DNA of 27,625 bases from Gracilariopsis chorda (lineage: Eukaryota; Rhodophyta; Florideophyceae; Gracilariales; Gracilariaceae). The position numbers and the translations under genes were made by a program. A model generated the notes under the pieces. It was not told the DNA's origin and made no database searches. It saw nothing but the letters and a program-made list of their open reading frames with translations. This document shows, piece by piece, positions 11,805 through 19,249 of this stretch (position 1 is the first letter of the stretch; each line of letters begins with the position of its first letter). Location of the stretch: assembly GCA_003194525.1 (NCBI GenBank), contig NBIV01000495.1, forward strand, positions 1-27,625. Reading direction: 5' to 3'.

Positions 11805-11829
11805 GGGAGACTCCCTTAGTTAGTTTTCC
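11805..11829 (-). promoter_or_regulatory. candidate -1 ribosomal frameshift signal, gag/pol of element B
   Basis: On the minus strand gag ends GCG GAA AAC TAA. The pol frame lies -1 to gag and is open through this point with no usable ATG upstream of the protease. The sequence GGAAAAC (11823-11829) sits directly before the gag stop, and 7 nt after it comes a perfect stem GGGAG-T-CTCCC (11805-11815). The same layout with the same stem and spacing recurs in diverged element C. The slip site is not a canonical X-XXY-YYZ heptamer: the A-site codon AAC re-pairs as AAA, but the P-site codon pairs imperfectly. Confidence 0.55.
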
Positions 11830-13994
11830 GCCTTCGGCGGTGGGTTGGTTTCCTCGACAACGAGTGCTTCATCCCGTTGACGGGGGTTTCTATCCGCATA
11901 AGCGGGGGTTGCAACGGATGGTTGCGTGATCTCCCGAATCGGGGTGTATGAAGCTTGCCGCGCACGCGGGGTCTGTGGTAGGGCGTGAGAAAAGTCCGTT
12001 TTAGCACGGAGGTAGGAAGCCGTCGGGACGGAACGTTTCTCCTCTGGAGTGAGGGCCTCATAATTTGCCACCACCTTGGCCATATCCTTCAGTGAACAAA
12101 TACACTGAGGAGAGGTATGGCCATGGGCATAGCACAGGTGGCAAATGAGAGCCAGCACCGCGACACGCGGATTATTATTCCGAGTATCGGAGAAGCGAAC
12201 CGCAGGGCGGGTGTCAGTCCATCCAGGCCGTTGATAACGGGATTGACCGTTTGAAAACGGGAGTCGTTGAGGTTGAACCCGACTGTTACCACCGTATAGA
12301 ACGGGATCTTCTGTTCCCGTATCATGGTTCATCTCCGTCGTTGACGGTAACTCACTGGTGGGTATCGACACACCATCCCCCTGCGCTAAATGCACGGTAT
12401 CAAATCTCTGTCCAGGGTTCCCATCCGCGGTGAGCGGGAGAGAGGAAGCTTCGCTTTCCAGCAACAACGCCTTGGCGGATTTAGACCGATTGTTCGGAGT
12501 TCTTGCACGAAGTGCATCCCCTTCCGCTCGAGCGTGTTGGACCAGCTCGAGGTAGGTGATCCTTCGCTTGTCCTCCCGATAACGGGTAACTAAACTCCGG
12601 ATTGCCGGGTCAAGACCATCAATGAACATGGTACTGCGCTCCCCAGCGGGGTATACGTTACCACATCTGTGGAAAGCCTTGTTAAGACGCACCGAGTAAT
12701 CGGTCTCGGTCTCTCCAACACGCTGGCGTGTATCTCGCAAAGCGAGGATAGCCTGCTGAATAGCGGTGTTGGTGGCGTAGGAGCGCAGAAGATACTGCAC
12801 AGCCTCCGGCCAGCAAGTAACTCCTCCCTCGGAGGCGCGAGAAGATCCTCTGACAGAGGTGTATTGGTCCTCCGCCACTCCCCGTAAGAAATACGGTAAA
12901 GCCAAATAGGCTTGTCCCTCATTCATACCGAGGATATCGGCCTCCGTTACAAAGCGGGATAGGAAATCCAGTACTAGGACTGGGTCCTCTACAGTAAAAT
13001 ACTGGTTGCGGAGCGAGAGCTGCATTCGCTTAATGCATTCTCGCACCTTTCCCGTACCACGGGGCGTACTTCCAAGTGACGAATCTTCAAGCCGGTAGTA
13101 CCGGTATGATAAAAGCTTCCGGTAATCCGGGTTTGTCGGTTTCAATTCCCAGAGACCGGGGTGTCTTCTCCCCTTCTGGCGGGTTCGGACCACACCTTCA
13201 GTGGCCGATGACCGCTTCGAGCTGGAGGAGTAGCCTCGCTTCTCGTCCTCCGAGTCGGAGTCCGAGGAGCTCGAGCTAACCGAATGGTTTTGGGATGAGT
13301 CCGAAGATGTCGAAGAATCGGAGTCCGAATATTTTCGGTGATGTTTCCGTCGGTGACGGCGTTTCTTCTTCCCAGCAAGCTGGTCGTTGTGCGATGCCTC
13401 GTTTACCGGATCACCCGGGGATGGTTTGTCCATGAGGACGAACTGCTCCAGCGTCTCCAGGCGGGCACCAATCCGATCAAATCGGGCTTCAACTCCTTCG
13501 ATGAAGGCGGCGGGTTGTCCCAAACTCTCCAACACGGAGTTGACGTCAGACCGTAAAATACGGAGTTCCTCGGCGACCTCCTTTACGGGGGTTGCCGAGA
13601 CCACCTCTTGGAGGGATTTTAGTTCCCCTACAAGGGTGTCATGGGCGGTCCACAGAGCGCGGACCTGGGATTCCAGGGAAGTCCCCTGGGGGGTGTTATC
13701 GCCCGTTCCACGGGGGCTTGAAGCCGCGACAGCGGGAGCAGGCCGGGGTGCCTGGGGCACTGCGGCAACAGCCGGAGTCGATGCTGCATTCCCCTGCGGG
13801 GGTGATAACGAGGGCAAAAGGAGGTTCCGGGGTTCCCGGTCGGGGGTATCATTCCGCGATGAAGCGGCACCAGCACGGCTGGAACTTGTCCGTATAGGGA
13901 TACGGGGTACGAACCGAACTTCGGAAGTGTCCGCGTTGTCGCGGGAGCGACTACGCGTAACCACTGGCTCCGCGTCGGAGGGATTTCTCGACAT
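11820..13994 (-). CDS. Gag polyprotein of element B (724 aa)
   Basis: The only intact full-length retroelement gene in the window. It forms the virus-like particle that packages element RNA. Features by residue: a Ser/Arg/Pro-rich N-terminus (1-105); a predicted coiled-coil-like helix (about 107-187); a basic patch KKRRHRRKHHRK (210-221) followed by a Ser/Asp-rich acidic tract (223-252); a capsid-like region starting ELKPTNPDYRKLLSYRYYRLE (about 283-500), which is the part best conserved with element C; and one zinc knuckle C-x2-C-x4-H-x4-C at 618-631 (CHLCYAHGHTSPQC), giving nucleocapsid RNA binding. The start is the ATG at 13994, 84 nt after the primer-binding site. It ends at the TAA at 11820-11822, where the frameshift signal lies. 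Copy A has the same protein broken by three indels. Confidence 0.94.
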   Translation of the reverse strand: MSRNPSDAEPVVTRSRSRDNADTSEVRFVPRIPIRTSSSRAGAASSRNDTPDREPRNLLLPSLSPPQGNAASTPAVAAVPQAPRPAPAVAASSPRGTGDNTPQGTSLESQVRALWTAHDTLVGELKSLQEVVSATPVKEVAEELRILRSDVNSVLESLGQPAAFIEGVEARFDRIGARLETLEQFVLMDKPSPGDPVNEASHNDQLAGKKKRRHRRKHHRKYSDSDSSTSSDSSQNHSVSSSSSDSDSEDEKRGYSSSSKRSSATEGVVRTRQKGRRHPGLWELKPTNPDYRKLLSYRYYRLEDSSLGSTPRGTGKVRECIKRMQLSLRNQYFTVEDPVLVLDFLSRFVTEADILGMNEGQAYLALPYFLRGVAEDQYTSVRGSSRASEGGVTCWPEAVQYLLRSYATNTAIQQAILALRDTRQRVGETETDYSVRLNKAFHRCGNVYPAGERSTMFIDGLDPAIRSLVTRYREDKRRITYLELVQHARAEGDALRARTPNNRSKSAKALLLESEASSLPLTADGNPGQRFDTVHLAQGDGVSIPTSELPSTTEMNHDTGTEDPVLYGGNSRVQPQRLPFSNGQSRYQRPGWTDTRPAVRFSDTRNNNPRVAVLALICHLCYAHGHTSPQCICSLKDMAKVVANYEALTPEEKRSVPTASYLRAKTDFSHALPQTPRARQASYTPIREITQPSVATPAYADRNPRQRDEALVVEETNPPPKAEN

Positions 13995-14078
13995 GAGAAA
14001 ATACCGTTACAACGGGAAACGATCACGGAACTTCCGGTAAATAAAAACAAACCTCGTAAGAGGGAAAACAAAAACCGA
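13995..14078 (-). other. 5' leader between primer-binding site and gag of B
   Basis: 84 nt, no gene. Contains short hairpins such as CCTCGTAAGAGG (plus-strand view) near 14053-14064. Packaging or dimerisation signals would be expected here, but none can be named from sequence alone. Confidence 0.6.
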
Positions 14079-14096
14079 TTCTAGGTCGGGAGACCA
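14079..14096 (-). other. primer-binding site, element B (tRNA-Tyr-like)
   Basis: Minus-strand TGGTCTCCCGACCTAGAA, starting 3 nt after the LTR's terminal CA. Its complement reads as a complete tRNA 3' end: C61, a T-stem strand CTAGG, an acceptor strand TCGGGAG, discriminator A73 and CCA. G72 (hence a C1-G72 pair) with A73 is characteristic of eukaryotic tRNA-Tyr, so that tRNA is the likely primer. The first PBS bases also pair with the LTR end (ACCAC/GTGGT around a 3-nt loop). Confidence 0.8.
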
Positions 14097-14099
14097 CTT

Positions 14100-14904
14100 T
14101 GTGGTGCAATGCCCCAAAGGGGAAAAACACCGAAAGACGTCCGGGATCTTCCTCTCACGAGGTGAACCCAGTTGGGTAGAGCCCTCCCAGAGGTGTCACG
14201 GCGAAGCCGGTTTGTAAGACCAGGGACACCTGTCGCGACTCGCGCAGGGAGGTGAAGGCGAAGAATCGGTATCCGCGTGAGCGGGGTGTGATCCTCAGTA
14301 GAGGTATGTTTCCACGTAAGTGGGGGTGTGTGAGCGGATGCGCACACGAGGCCGCGGATAGCGGGAGGTGCTACCCTAAAAAGGGGAAAGAGGAAGGACG
14401 AGTGGGTCGCGAGAGCGACGAGTAGATACGGCAATGCCGGTGGACAGGACTCCCTATACAGGGCGAAACACCAATATGATTGGAACAATTAGTACTCCCA
14501 ATGATGGGTCTCCTTTAGATGTGCAAGGGGGTGAACTTCCGTACACTACGGTGCTTCCCTCCAAGGAGGAGTTGAGAACACGCGGAGGCGGTAAAGCTCA
14601 GAGCCAATTCCCCAGGTTGGGGTCCCTTGTTGGGGAAGGTTTACTGGTGCGACGGCAGTGCGCCGTCGCACTAAGTACTAGCTTCCCAGAAATGGGTGTG
14701 AAAATAATAAATAAAATTAACTAAAATACTCCACATTCCGTGGCAACATCCACTACTGTGGCCAACCGCCAATTGACCCAAAACCGTGTCCCACGTGCCC
14801 ATACCCACCATTGTGGGGCGTAGTTCATATACACACTACACAACCGATAATATCGGGAAAGCGTTCAAGTACCAAGAATCCCTCCTTGAGGGCGTTGCAC
14901 TACA
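14100..14904 (-). repeat. 5' LTR of element B
   Basis: 805 bp, TGTAGTGCAACGCC ... GGCATTGCACCACA on the minus strand, the partner of 5182-5986. The matching of the copies stops exactly at 5986/14904, which fixes the outer boundary. An AT-rich segment (about 14700-14725) contains the only TATA-like stretch and a TATTTTAG word also found in the LTR of element C. There are no coding features. Confidence 0.93.
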
Positions 14905-15120
14905 AAATTGTCAACTTCAAACAGGTGGCGGCAGCAGCAAAACGTAATGTGATCGGTACAGACCCCCGTTTGAGGAATCCAACTTTTACCTCAACTCATA
15001 CGATGCGTCCACCGCCCATGGCGCCACCCCACCCATTTCGGCTTCGGCTGTGCAAGCAGCACTTGGTCGCGCAGCTGGCGCCCACGTACCGCATGTCCAT
15101 CCTGCACTGCGCCGCGCGCA
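14905..15120. other. host flank of element B, no recognised gene
   Basis: Unique sequence directly right of the 5' LTR of B. It leads into the COQ5-like fragment, but I see no convincing homologous reading in it. The target-site duplication of the insertion would start at 14905 (AAATT...), but its partner is outside the window. Confidence 0.6.
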
Positions 15121-15291
15121 CGCTTCCTCATGCGCGAGTTTGCCGCCGTGCATCATCCCATGCTGCGCAGCTTGTACGACGCGTATTCTTTCAATGTGAT
15201 TCCGCGCATTGGCCAGCTGGTGGCACAGCATCAGTTTGCTGACATGATCAAGCACTGTGGCTTTCGCCATGTAACTGTTACTGTGCTTTGA
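15121..15291 (+). pseudogene. C-terminal fragment of a COQ5/UbiE-family methyltransferase
   Basis: A frame ending at the TGA at 15289-15291 reads RFLMREFAAVHHPMLRS, then LYDAYSFNVIPRIGQLVA, then FADMIKHCGFRHVTVTVL. This follows the C-terminal part of COQ5/UbiE, the SAM-dependent C-methyltransferase of ubiquinone synthesis (normally a mitochondrial protein of about 270-330 aa). The family's LYDxYSFxVIPxxG motif is very clear. The conserved stretch that normally follows (SYQYLVESIRRFP, about 20 residues) is absent, the reading jumping from GQLVA to FADMIKHCGF, and the usual C-terminal GIVAIHxGFK is also missing. Upstream, the SAM-binding domain cannot be read. This is therefore a deleted relic, 216 bp from the retroelement LTR. 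The identification rests on motif recall, not on a search. Confidence 0.7.
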
Positions 15292-15602
15292 AACCACCTC
15301 ACTAGCTAGAAACTTTGTTGGGCGACCCTCGCCGTACTTTCAAATTGTGGTGGTTGATATACGCGTACCAGCTGCGACTATCATCAGTTCACACCGGACA
15401 TGTGGCCTAGTCGTTTTGACTATGACACAAATTAAGAAGGGTGCGGACATGCTTGCTCGTTCTGGTTCAGTGTCCACCTAATGGTCAAAGCAGAACACCG
15501 GTACGGTGATGTTGCCCCAACCATAAAAGGCGCGTAAGGAAGTGGATCATGACCAAGATGGCAAAGGTATGAAACCGGAAGGGATAGGCCATTGTGTATC
15601 AG

Positions 15603-15731
15603 ATGAGCAGGAAGATGACGGCAACCAAGAAGAGTGGTCATGTACGACCAGTTGGCGAACGAAAAGCTGGAAGGACCACTAGAAGACATGATGAGAAGAT
15701 CAAAGTGAAAAAGTTTTTGAAAAAGTTTTAA
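15603..15731 (+). other. short basic reading frame (42 codons), possible exon or relic
   Basis: From ATG 15603 to TAA 15729, rich in Lys/Arg and ending KIKVKKFLKKF. The composition and tail resemble a small ribosomal-type or nucleic-acid-binding protein tail, but I cannot name a family. Stops precede the ATG in frame. It could be a terminal exon, a gene fragment like the neighbouring COQ5 relic, or chance. Confidence 0.2.
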
Positions 15732-15763
15732 GGTTTTGATAAAGTTCTAGAGTAATTAATATT

Positions 15764-15779
15764 GACCTCATATGAGGTC
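15764..15779. repeat. 16-bp perfect palindrome
   Basis: GACCTCATATGAGGTC, self-complementary over its full length. First of a series of palindromes upstream of the orphan gene. Confidence 0.9.
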
Positions 15780-16008
15780 GCTGGTCAGATAGACAAGATG
15801 TGACCACCCGAAAGTGGCATATCTACCGCATCATGTGATGAAGTGACAGGGTTCACCCGTGAGCACTTGCGCTCTATCGGAGACCGTATCTCGTACCTTA
15901 TCAGGTATCATAACAGGAGAGGTAAGATCTCACTGCAAGCAGAAGGAGATCGGCCATCTGCTAAATACCCTCGACAGGTACTACTACGTGTGAATGGCTG
16001 TACCAGCC

Positions 16009-16046
16009 GTTCAGTGAAACGTGTACACGTACACGTTTCACTGAAC
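16009..16046. repeat. 38-bp inverted repeat (18-bp arms, 2-nt centre)
   Basis: Arm GTTCAGTGAAACGTGTAC at 16009-16026, centre AC, and its exact reverse complement at 16029-16046. It can form a perfect hairpin or cruciform. Confidence 0.95.
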
Positions 16047-16728
16047 CTGACGGTCAGAGTATCAATAAAGCACCGCCGGCGGCTCTGGCTGACCTCGTGC
16101 GCGGTTCACTACCCATTTTTCGTCGTGGAACGGTACCATCTGTTTGCACCTGTGTGGTGCTGCATGCACGCATCGCGATAGCGTCCCCTTTTACGGTTGA
16201 GCACCGCCATGCTGCTGCACTCGCTGATCAAGAGTGAACTGCTGCCTGTGATTAGCCGAATTTGTACTGCTTTTACTACAAGTAGATTCAGCCCTTTCCG
16301 CTGCAACGTCGCAATTCCGTGTCACACGTGGAAGCAGTTTGTACGCCTTCATACGCTCGCCCTACCCTTGTCGCATAACTTTGACTCACTCATCATATGA
16401 GCCCCCCCTTGGTGTATGAGCTTTAATGGCCACGTGGCCATTATAATCGATCGCATGTAAGCACTTTAGCTCGAGCCCCATCAGCTTTGAGTATGATACG
16501 GGTGTAAGTGCCTTTCTTACCAACTCGCCCGCCGCTTTTGAGCTACAGAGTAGCTACAGTTGTGCACCAACACGTACGCAGTCGCCATACCCATCCCCCA
16601 CCTTGACAACCGATCACACGACCTATATGTTTGTGCACAAACCACATTCTTTTGTCCGTACGGGCTACGGGTATCTTTGGTACCGGTACCCTCTTTGAAC
16701 GATCTCGCAACGTTCTTTTTCACGACAG
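16047..16728. other. intergenic sequence with several small palindromes
   Basis: No recognised gene. Perfect palindromes at 16424-16443 (20 bp), 16629-16642 (14 bp, GTTTGTGCACAAAC) and 16679-16690 (12 bp, GGTACCGGTACC). Short open stretches here look like chance. Confidence 0.5.
16424..16443. repeat. 20-bp perfect palindrome
   Basis: TAATGGCCACGTGGCCATTA, with a central CACGTG E-box-like core. It could be a dimeric transcription-factor site or a simple hairpin. Confidence 0.9.
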
Positions 16729-16783
16729 CCAGCACACGCACTCAATCCACTTCCAGTGGAAGTGGATTGAGTGCGTGTGCTGG
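16729..16783. repeat. 55-bp perfect palindrome (27-bp arms)
   Basis: The left arm starts CCAGCACACGCACTC (16729), there is a single central G at 16756, and the right arm 16757-16783 is the exact reverse complement. It lies about 250 bp upstream of the first ATG of the orphan gene. An uninterrupted palindrome this long is unexpected by chance. Confidence 0.96.
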
Positions 16784-17032
16784 AAGTCTTCCACGCTTCT
16801 CGTGGAACAGTCTCGTTCCATTCACGGCTCCCTCATCTCTTTCGCCTCTGAGACACGCAAATACCTAACTTACAAAACGAACCCTCAACAACTTACGGCT
16901 CCACTCCTTACACATCCATCACCTAGTCTCTTACATTAAAGAACAACCTTTTCTCCTACACCAAACTGCTTCCTTGTGCGCCACTTGCTTCCTCACTCGG
17001 CGTCAGAGACCCACATAAATAGCGTCCTGTCG
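16784..17032 (+). promoter_or_regulatory. pyrimidine-rich region upstream of the orphan gene
   Basis: A C/T-rich stretch between the 55-bp palindrome and the first ATG, similar to a fungal or algal 5' UTR/core promoter. No clear TATA box. The coding frame stays open back to 16976 without an ATG. Confidence 0.35.
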
Positions 17033-18904
17033 ATGCCTGCACCATCCTTTTCTGCCGCCACCACCACCAAACTTCCAGTTCTACACTCCACTCCAAACCA
17101 TTTCTCCACTGTCAGGTACCATCTTTCATCGCCCTCATTCCCCTCAGTACATTATCCATACCGCCTCACTCAGCCCTTCACAAGCTCCGACCTTGAAAGG
17201 TATACAAACTGTCTCCGTCAACCACACTCGTGCGAAACTATGTTGGATCAACCCAGAGTCGGCTTCTGCAAACGTCCGCTATGTGCCAGTTGTGCCCGGA
17301 ACGGCTTGCCAAGCACCTGTTGCTACGGCATCACTGAGACCCGATGGCTCACACCTCGAACTCAGCAAGTAATCTCTCACAATATCTGTTCCCCGGAGTC
17401 TTACCAACTACCCATCTTATCATATCACAACGCCATGCCGCGTACCGTTGCCGTCTTGTCGCAGATTGTCGCCCTGCACAACACCTACTACGGAGTGGCC
17501 ACACTGGAGATCGAGAAGGCCGGTTTGCATGATGCTCATTCCGAGTTCAATATTCGCTCACGCTGGGATGCACTTCTGGATCAGGGTCAATTACCACTCA
17601 TCATGTCGGCCGTCAACGCGCTCGAAGTCGTCGTCCAGGATCTTCGAGACATGGAGCAGTGCGGTATGGACGATACAGGTGATTTCCTAGCTGGCGAACT
17701 TGGTGAAGATCCGGGAACACTCAATCTGTTGATCATGTTGCTCAAGCTGATTAACGGCACTCCTTCGGAAGCAGACCTGTCAGAGCAGCTGCAACAGGCC
17801 ATCCGTCGATGGATGAAGTACAGATTCCGACATTCACCTAGTATCGATAAGCTGCTGAGAACCGAAGTTGACCGCCTGGTGCAAGGTCTTGAACATTGTG
17901 GTTTGCCAGTGCTGCACTACCTGGATGTGCGAGACGCCATACGGCGAGATCTGGGGGTCACAGAACTGGATCTCATCGCTCTGGCCATACACGCATGCGC
18001 CGAAGCGGGGTATGAAGCAACCGGTGACAAGTGGATTCGAGAAGTCACCGTGCAACTAAACAAAACGGCGAGGGGCGTCGTCATCACCCCAACACCGACC
18101 CCGCGAGGTATTATGCTAGGGCTCTTGGGACGCATGCTTGTGGTGAATGGTACTTCGGTGCACGGTCTTCCTACCAGTGATCGTTGGTACGCAGAAACAG
18201 ATGCGGAGTACTGCACCGATGCACAGTCACCACTCAGTCTGTTAACCGACCTGAGGTACACTGGTCGACACATGATCAGAATGCCTGTGCTTAAGGCAAC
18301 AATCCGTGATGTGCCGCGGTGGCTGACAAAGCTTCTGGAAAACCTCAACCGAGGACGACATCAACCTACCAAGCTTTCATATGCGGAATTGATGGAAGTG
18401 AAAGCATCTGATGTCTCCCCAGAAGGTAGGGACAGCGCACTAGTGTGGCAGCGGTTCTTCGAGCGGCTGCAGAAGGAGGAAGGTCCTGGACGAACCAGTG
18501 TGATTCGAAAAGTTGTGACCATGCGATCATTGGTGCGAATAGGAACACATGCTCAGGATGCCAATGACTACGGTAAATTACTTGCACAACGAATCATTGG
18601 CTCATTTGAGATCAATCGACTCAGTATTCGGGGGAAGACGTGGGAGATGGTGTTGTCTATCGATCAAGTTGGGAAGGTGGTATCGGAAACGAGGGGTACT
18701 GATGCACCGGCTGACCTTGTCGACCTGATCATCACTACCCTGAATGATACGCAGTCGCAGGACAACGTGAACGCCGTACCTAGCGGAAGTAGCATGGTAT
18801 ACATGTGGCCCATGATCCGTAGGGATGTCGGTGCGCATGCGTCCTGGCGACCGCAACCACAGTCAACATCTGGCATTCCGATTGCGTCCTCACTTCAGCC
18901 CTAG
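17033..18904 (+). CDS. orphan protein, unrecognised
   Basis: A single long frame of up to 623 aa from ATG 17033 (stop TAG 18902-18904), the only long host-type open frame in the window. I do not recognise its family. Later in-frame ATGs at 17240 and 17435 are alternatives; 17435 (context CGCCATGCC) starts right where the sequence changes from a Ser/Thr/Pro/His-rich, low-complexity stretch to protein-like helical sequence, giving 489 aa. Residues from 17435 onward are rich in amphipathic helix-like segments with many Leu, Asp and Arg, and have no signal peptide or membrane span. The upstream part carries a Cys cluster (CKRPLCASCARNG). Long palindromes lie on either side (16729-16783 and 19250-19308). 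After the stop the same frame is open again at 18917-19045, so the gene end or an intron is uncertain. Confidence 0.65.
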   Translation: MPAPSFSAATTTKLPVLHSTPNHFSTVRYHLSSPSFPSVHYPYRLTQPFTSSDLERYTNCLRQPHSCETMLDQPRVGFCKRPLCASCARNGLPSTCCYGITETRWLTPRTQQVISHNICSPESYQLPILSYHNAMPRTVAVLSQIVALHNTYYGVATLEIEKAGLHDAHSEFNIRSRWDALLDQGQLPLIMSAVNALEVVVQDLRDMEQCGMDDTGDFLAGELGEDPGTLNLLIMLLKLINGTPSEADLSEQLQQAIRRWMKYRFRHSPSIDKLLRTEVDRLVQGLEHCGLPVLHYLDVRDAIRRDLGVTELDLIALAIHACAEAGYEATGDKWIREVTVQLNKTARGVVITPTPTPRGIMLGLLGRMLVVNGTSVHGLPTSDRWYAETDAEYCTDAQSPLSLLTDLRYTGRHMIRMPVLKATIRDVPRWLTKLLENLNRGRHQPTKLSYAELMEVKASDVSPEGRDSALVWQRFFERLQKEEGPGRTSVIRKVVTMRSLVRIGTHAQDANDYGKLLAQRIIGSFEINRLSIRGKTWEMVLSIDQVGKVVSETRGTDAPADLVDLIITTLNDTQSQDNVNAVPSGSSMVYMWPMIRRDVGAHASWRPQPQSTSGIPIASSLQP

Positions 18905-19249
18905 GTTATCGTCTAGATCTTTTATTCCAGCGAAGATGACGAAATGCTAGCATTTCTTCGAGATCTTTCCGTAAATGAAGCCGAACGAAGCATTCCTCGT
19001 GTACTTTACCATTTCTGTAATTTGTTGTTGGTTCCCTTCTCAGTTTGAGCTAAACAGCTGTGGCGGAGGCCGCTTAGCAGATTGAGAACAATCTGTTCTG
19101 AGACTTTGGGAGCACACTCCGCCAGTGATACATAAAACTGGCTTGATGTTTTCGGAATTACGGAGTTAGCCTCTTGCACGGAGAAGTGCGTTGTAGGCCT
19201 CCGAACAGCTGAAGGACTGGAGTGAGATATTGATCTCAACGTTTCCAAT
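18905..19249. other. region downstream of the orphan gene, two weak coding-like stretches
   Basis: Plus strand 18917-19045 is open in the frame of the orphan gene and reads SSEDDEMLAFLRDLSVNEAE, which is protein-like. It is preceded by TTTTATTCCAG, a possible 3' splice site. Minus strand 19046-19272 reads FYVSLAECAPKV and LLSGL, faintly like HEAT-repeat proteins such as condensin subunit 1. Neither can be called a gene. Confidence 0.3.

Larger units (their letters stand above)
5182..14904 (-). mobile_element. Ty3/gypsy chromovirus-type LTR retrotransposon, element B (complete length)
   Basis: 9723 bp with both LTRs: 5' LTR 14100-14904, primer-binding site 14079-14096, leader 13995-14078, gag 11820-13994, frameshift signal near 11805-11829, pol about 6242-11819, polypurine tract 5987-5997, 3' LTR 5182-5986. 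The order protease, RT, RNase H, integrase with GPY/F-like module, then chromodomain is that of chromoviruses. The LTRs differ at about 2 of 805 positions, which suggests recent insertion or homogenisation. Gag is intact, but pol has two in-frame stops and a frameshift, so this copy is probably non-autonomous. The target-site duplication cannot be checked because the left neighbour is another element copy. Confidence 0.95.
15292..16008. other. intergenic sequence, no firm gene
   Basis: Holds no recognised gene. It contains a perfect 16-bp palindrome at 15764-15779 and a short very basic reading frame (15603-15731), both listed separately. Confidence 0.5.

Noticed and set aside
1..14904. Plus-strand open frames across elements A and B
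   Set aside because: They are antisense shadows of gag and pol, repeated identically in both copies and without protein motifs.
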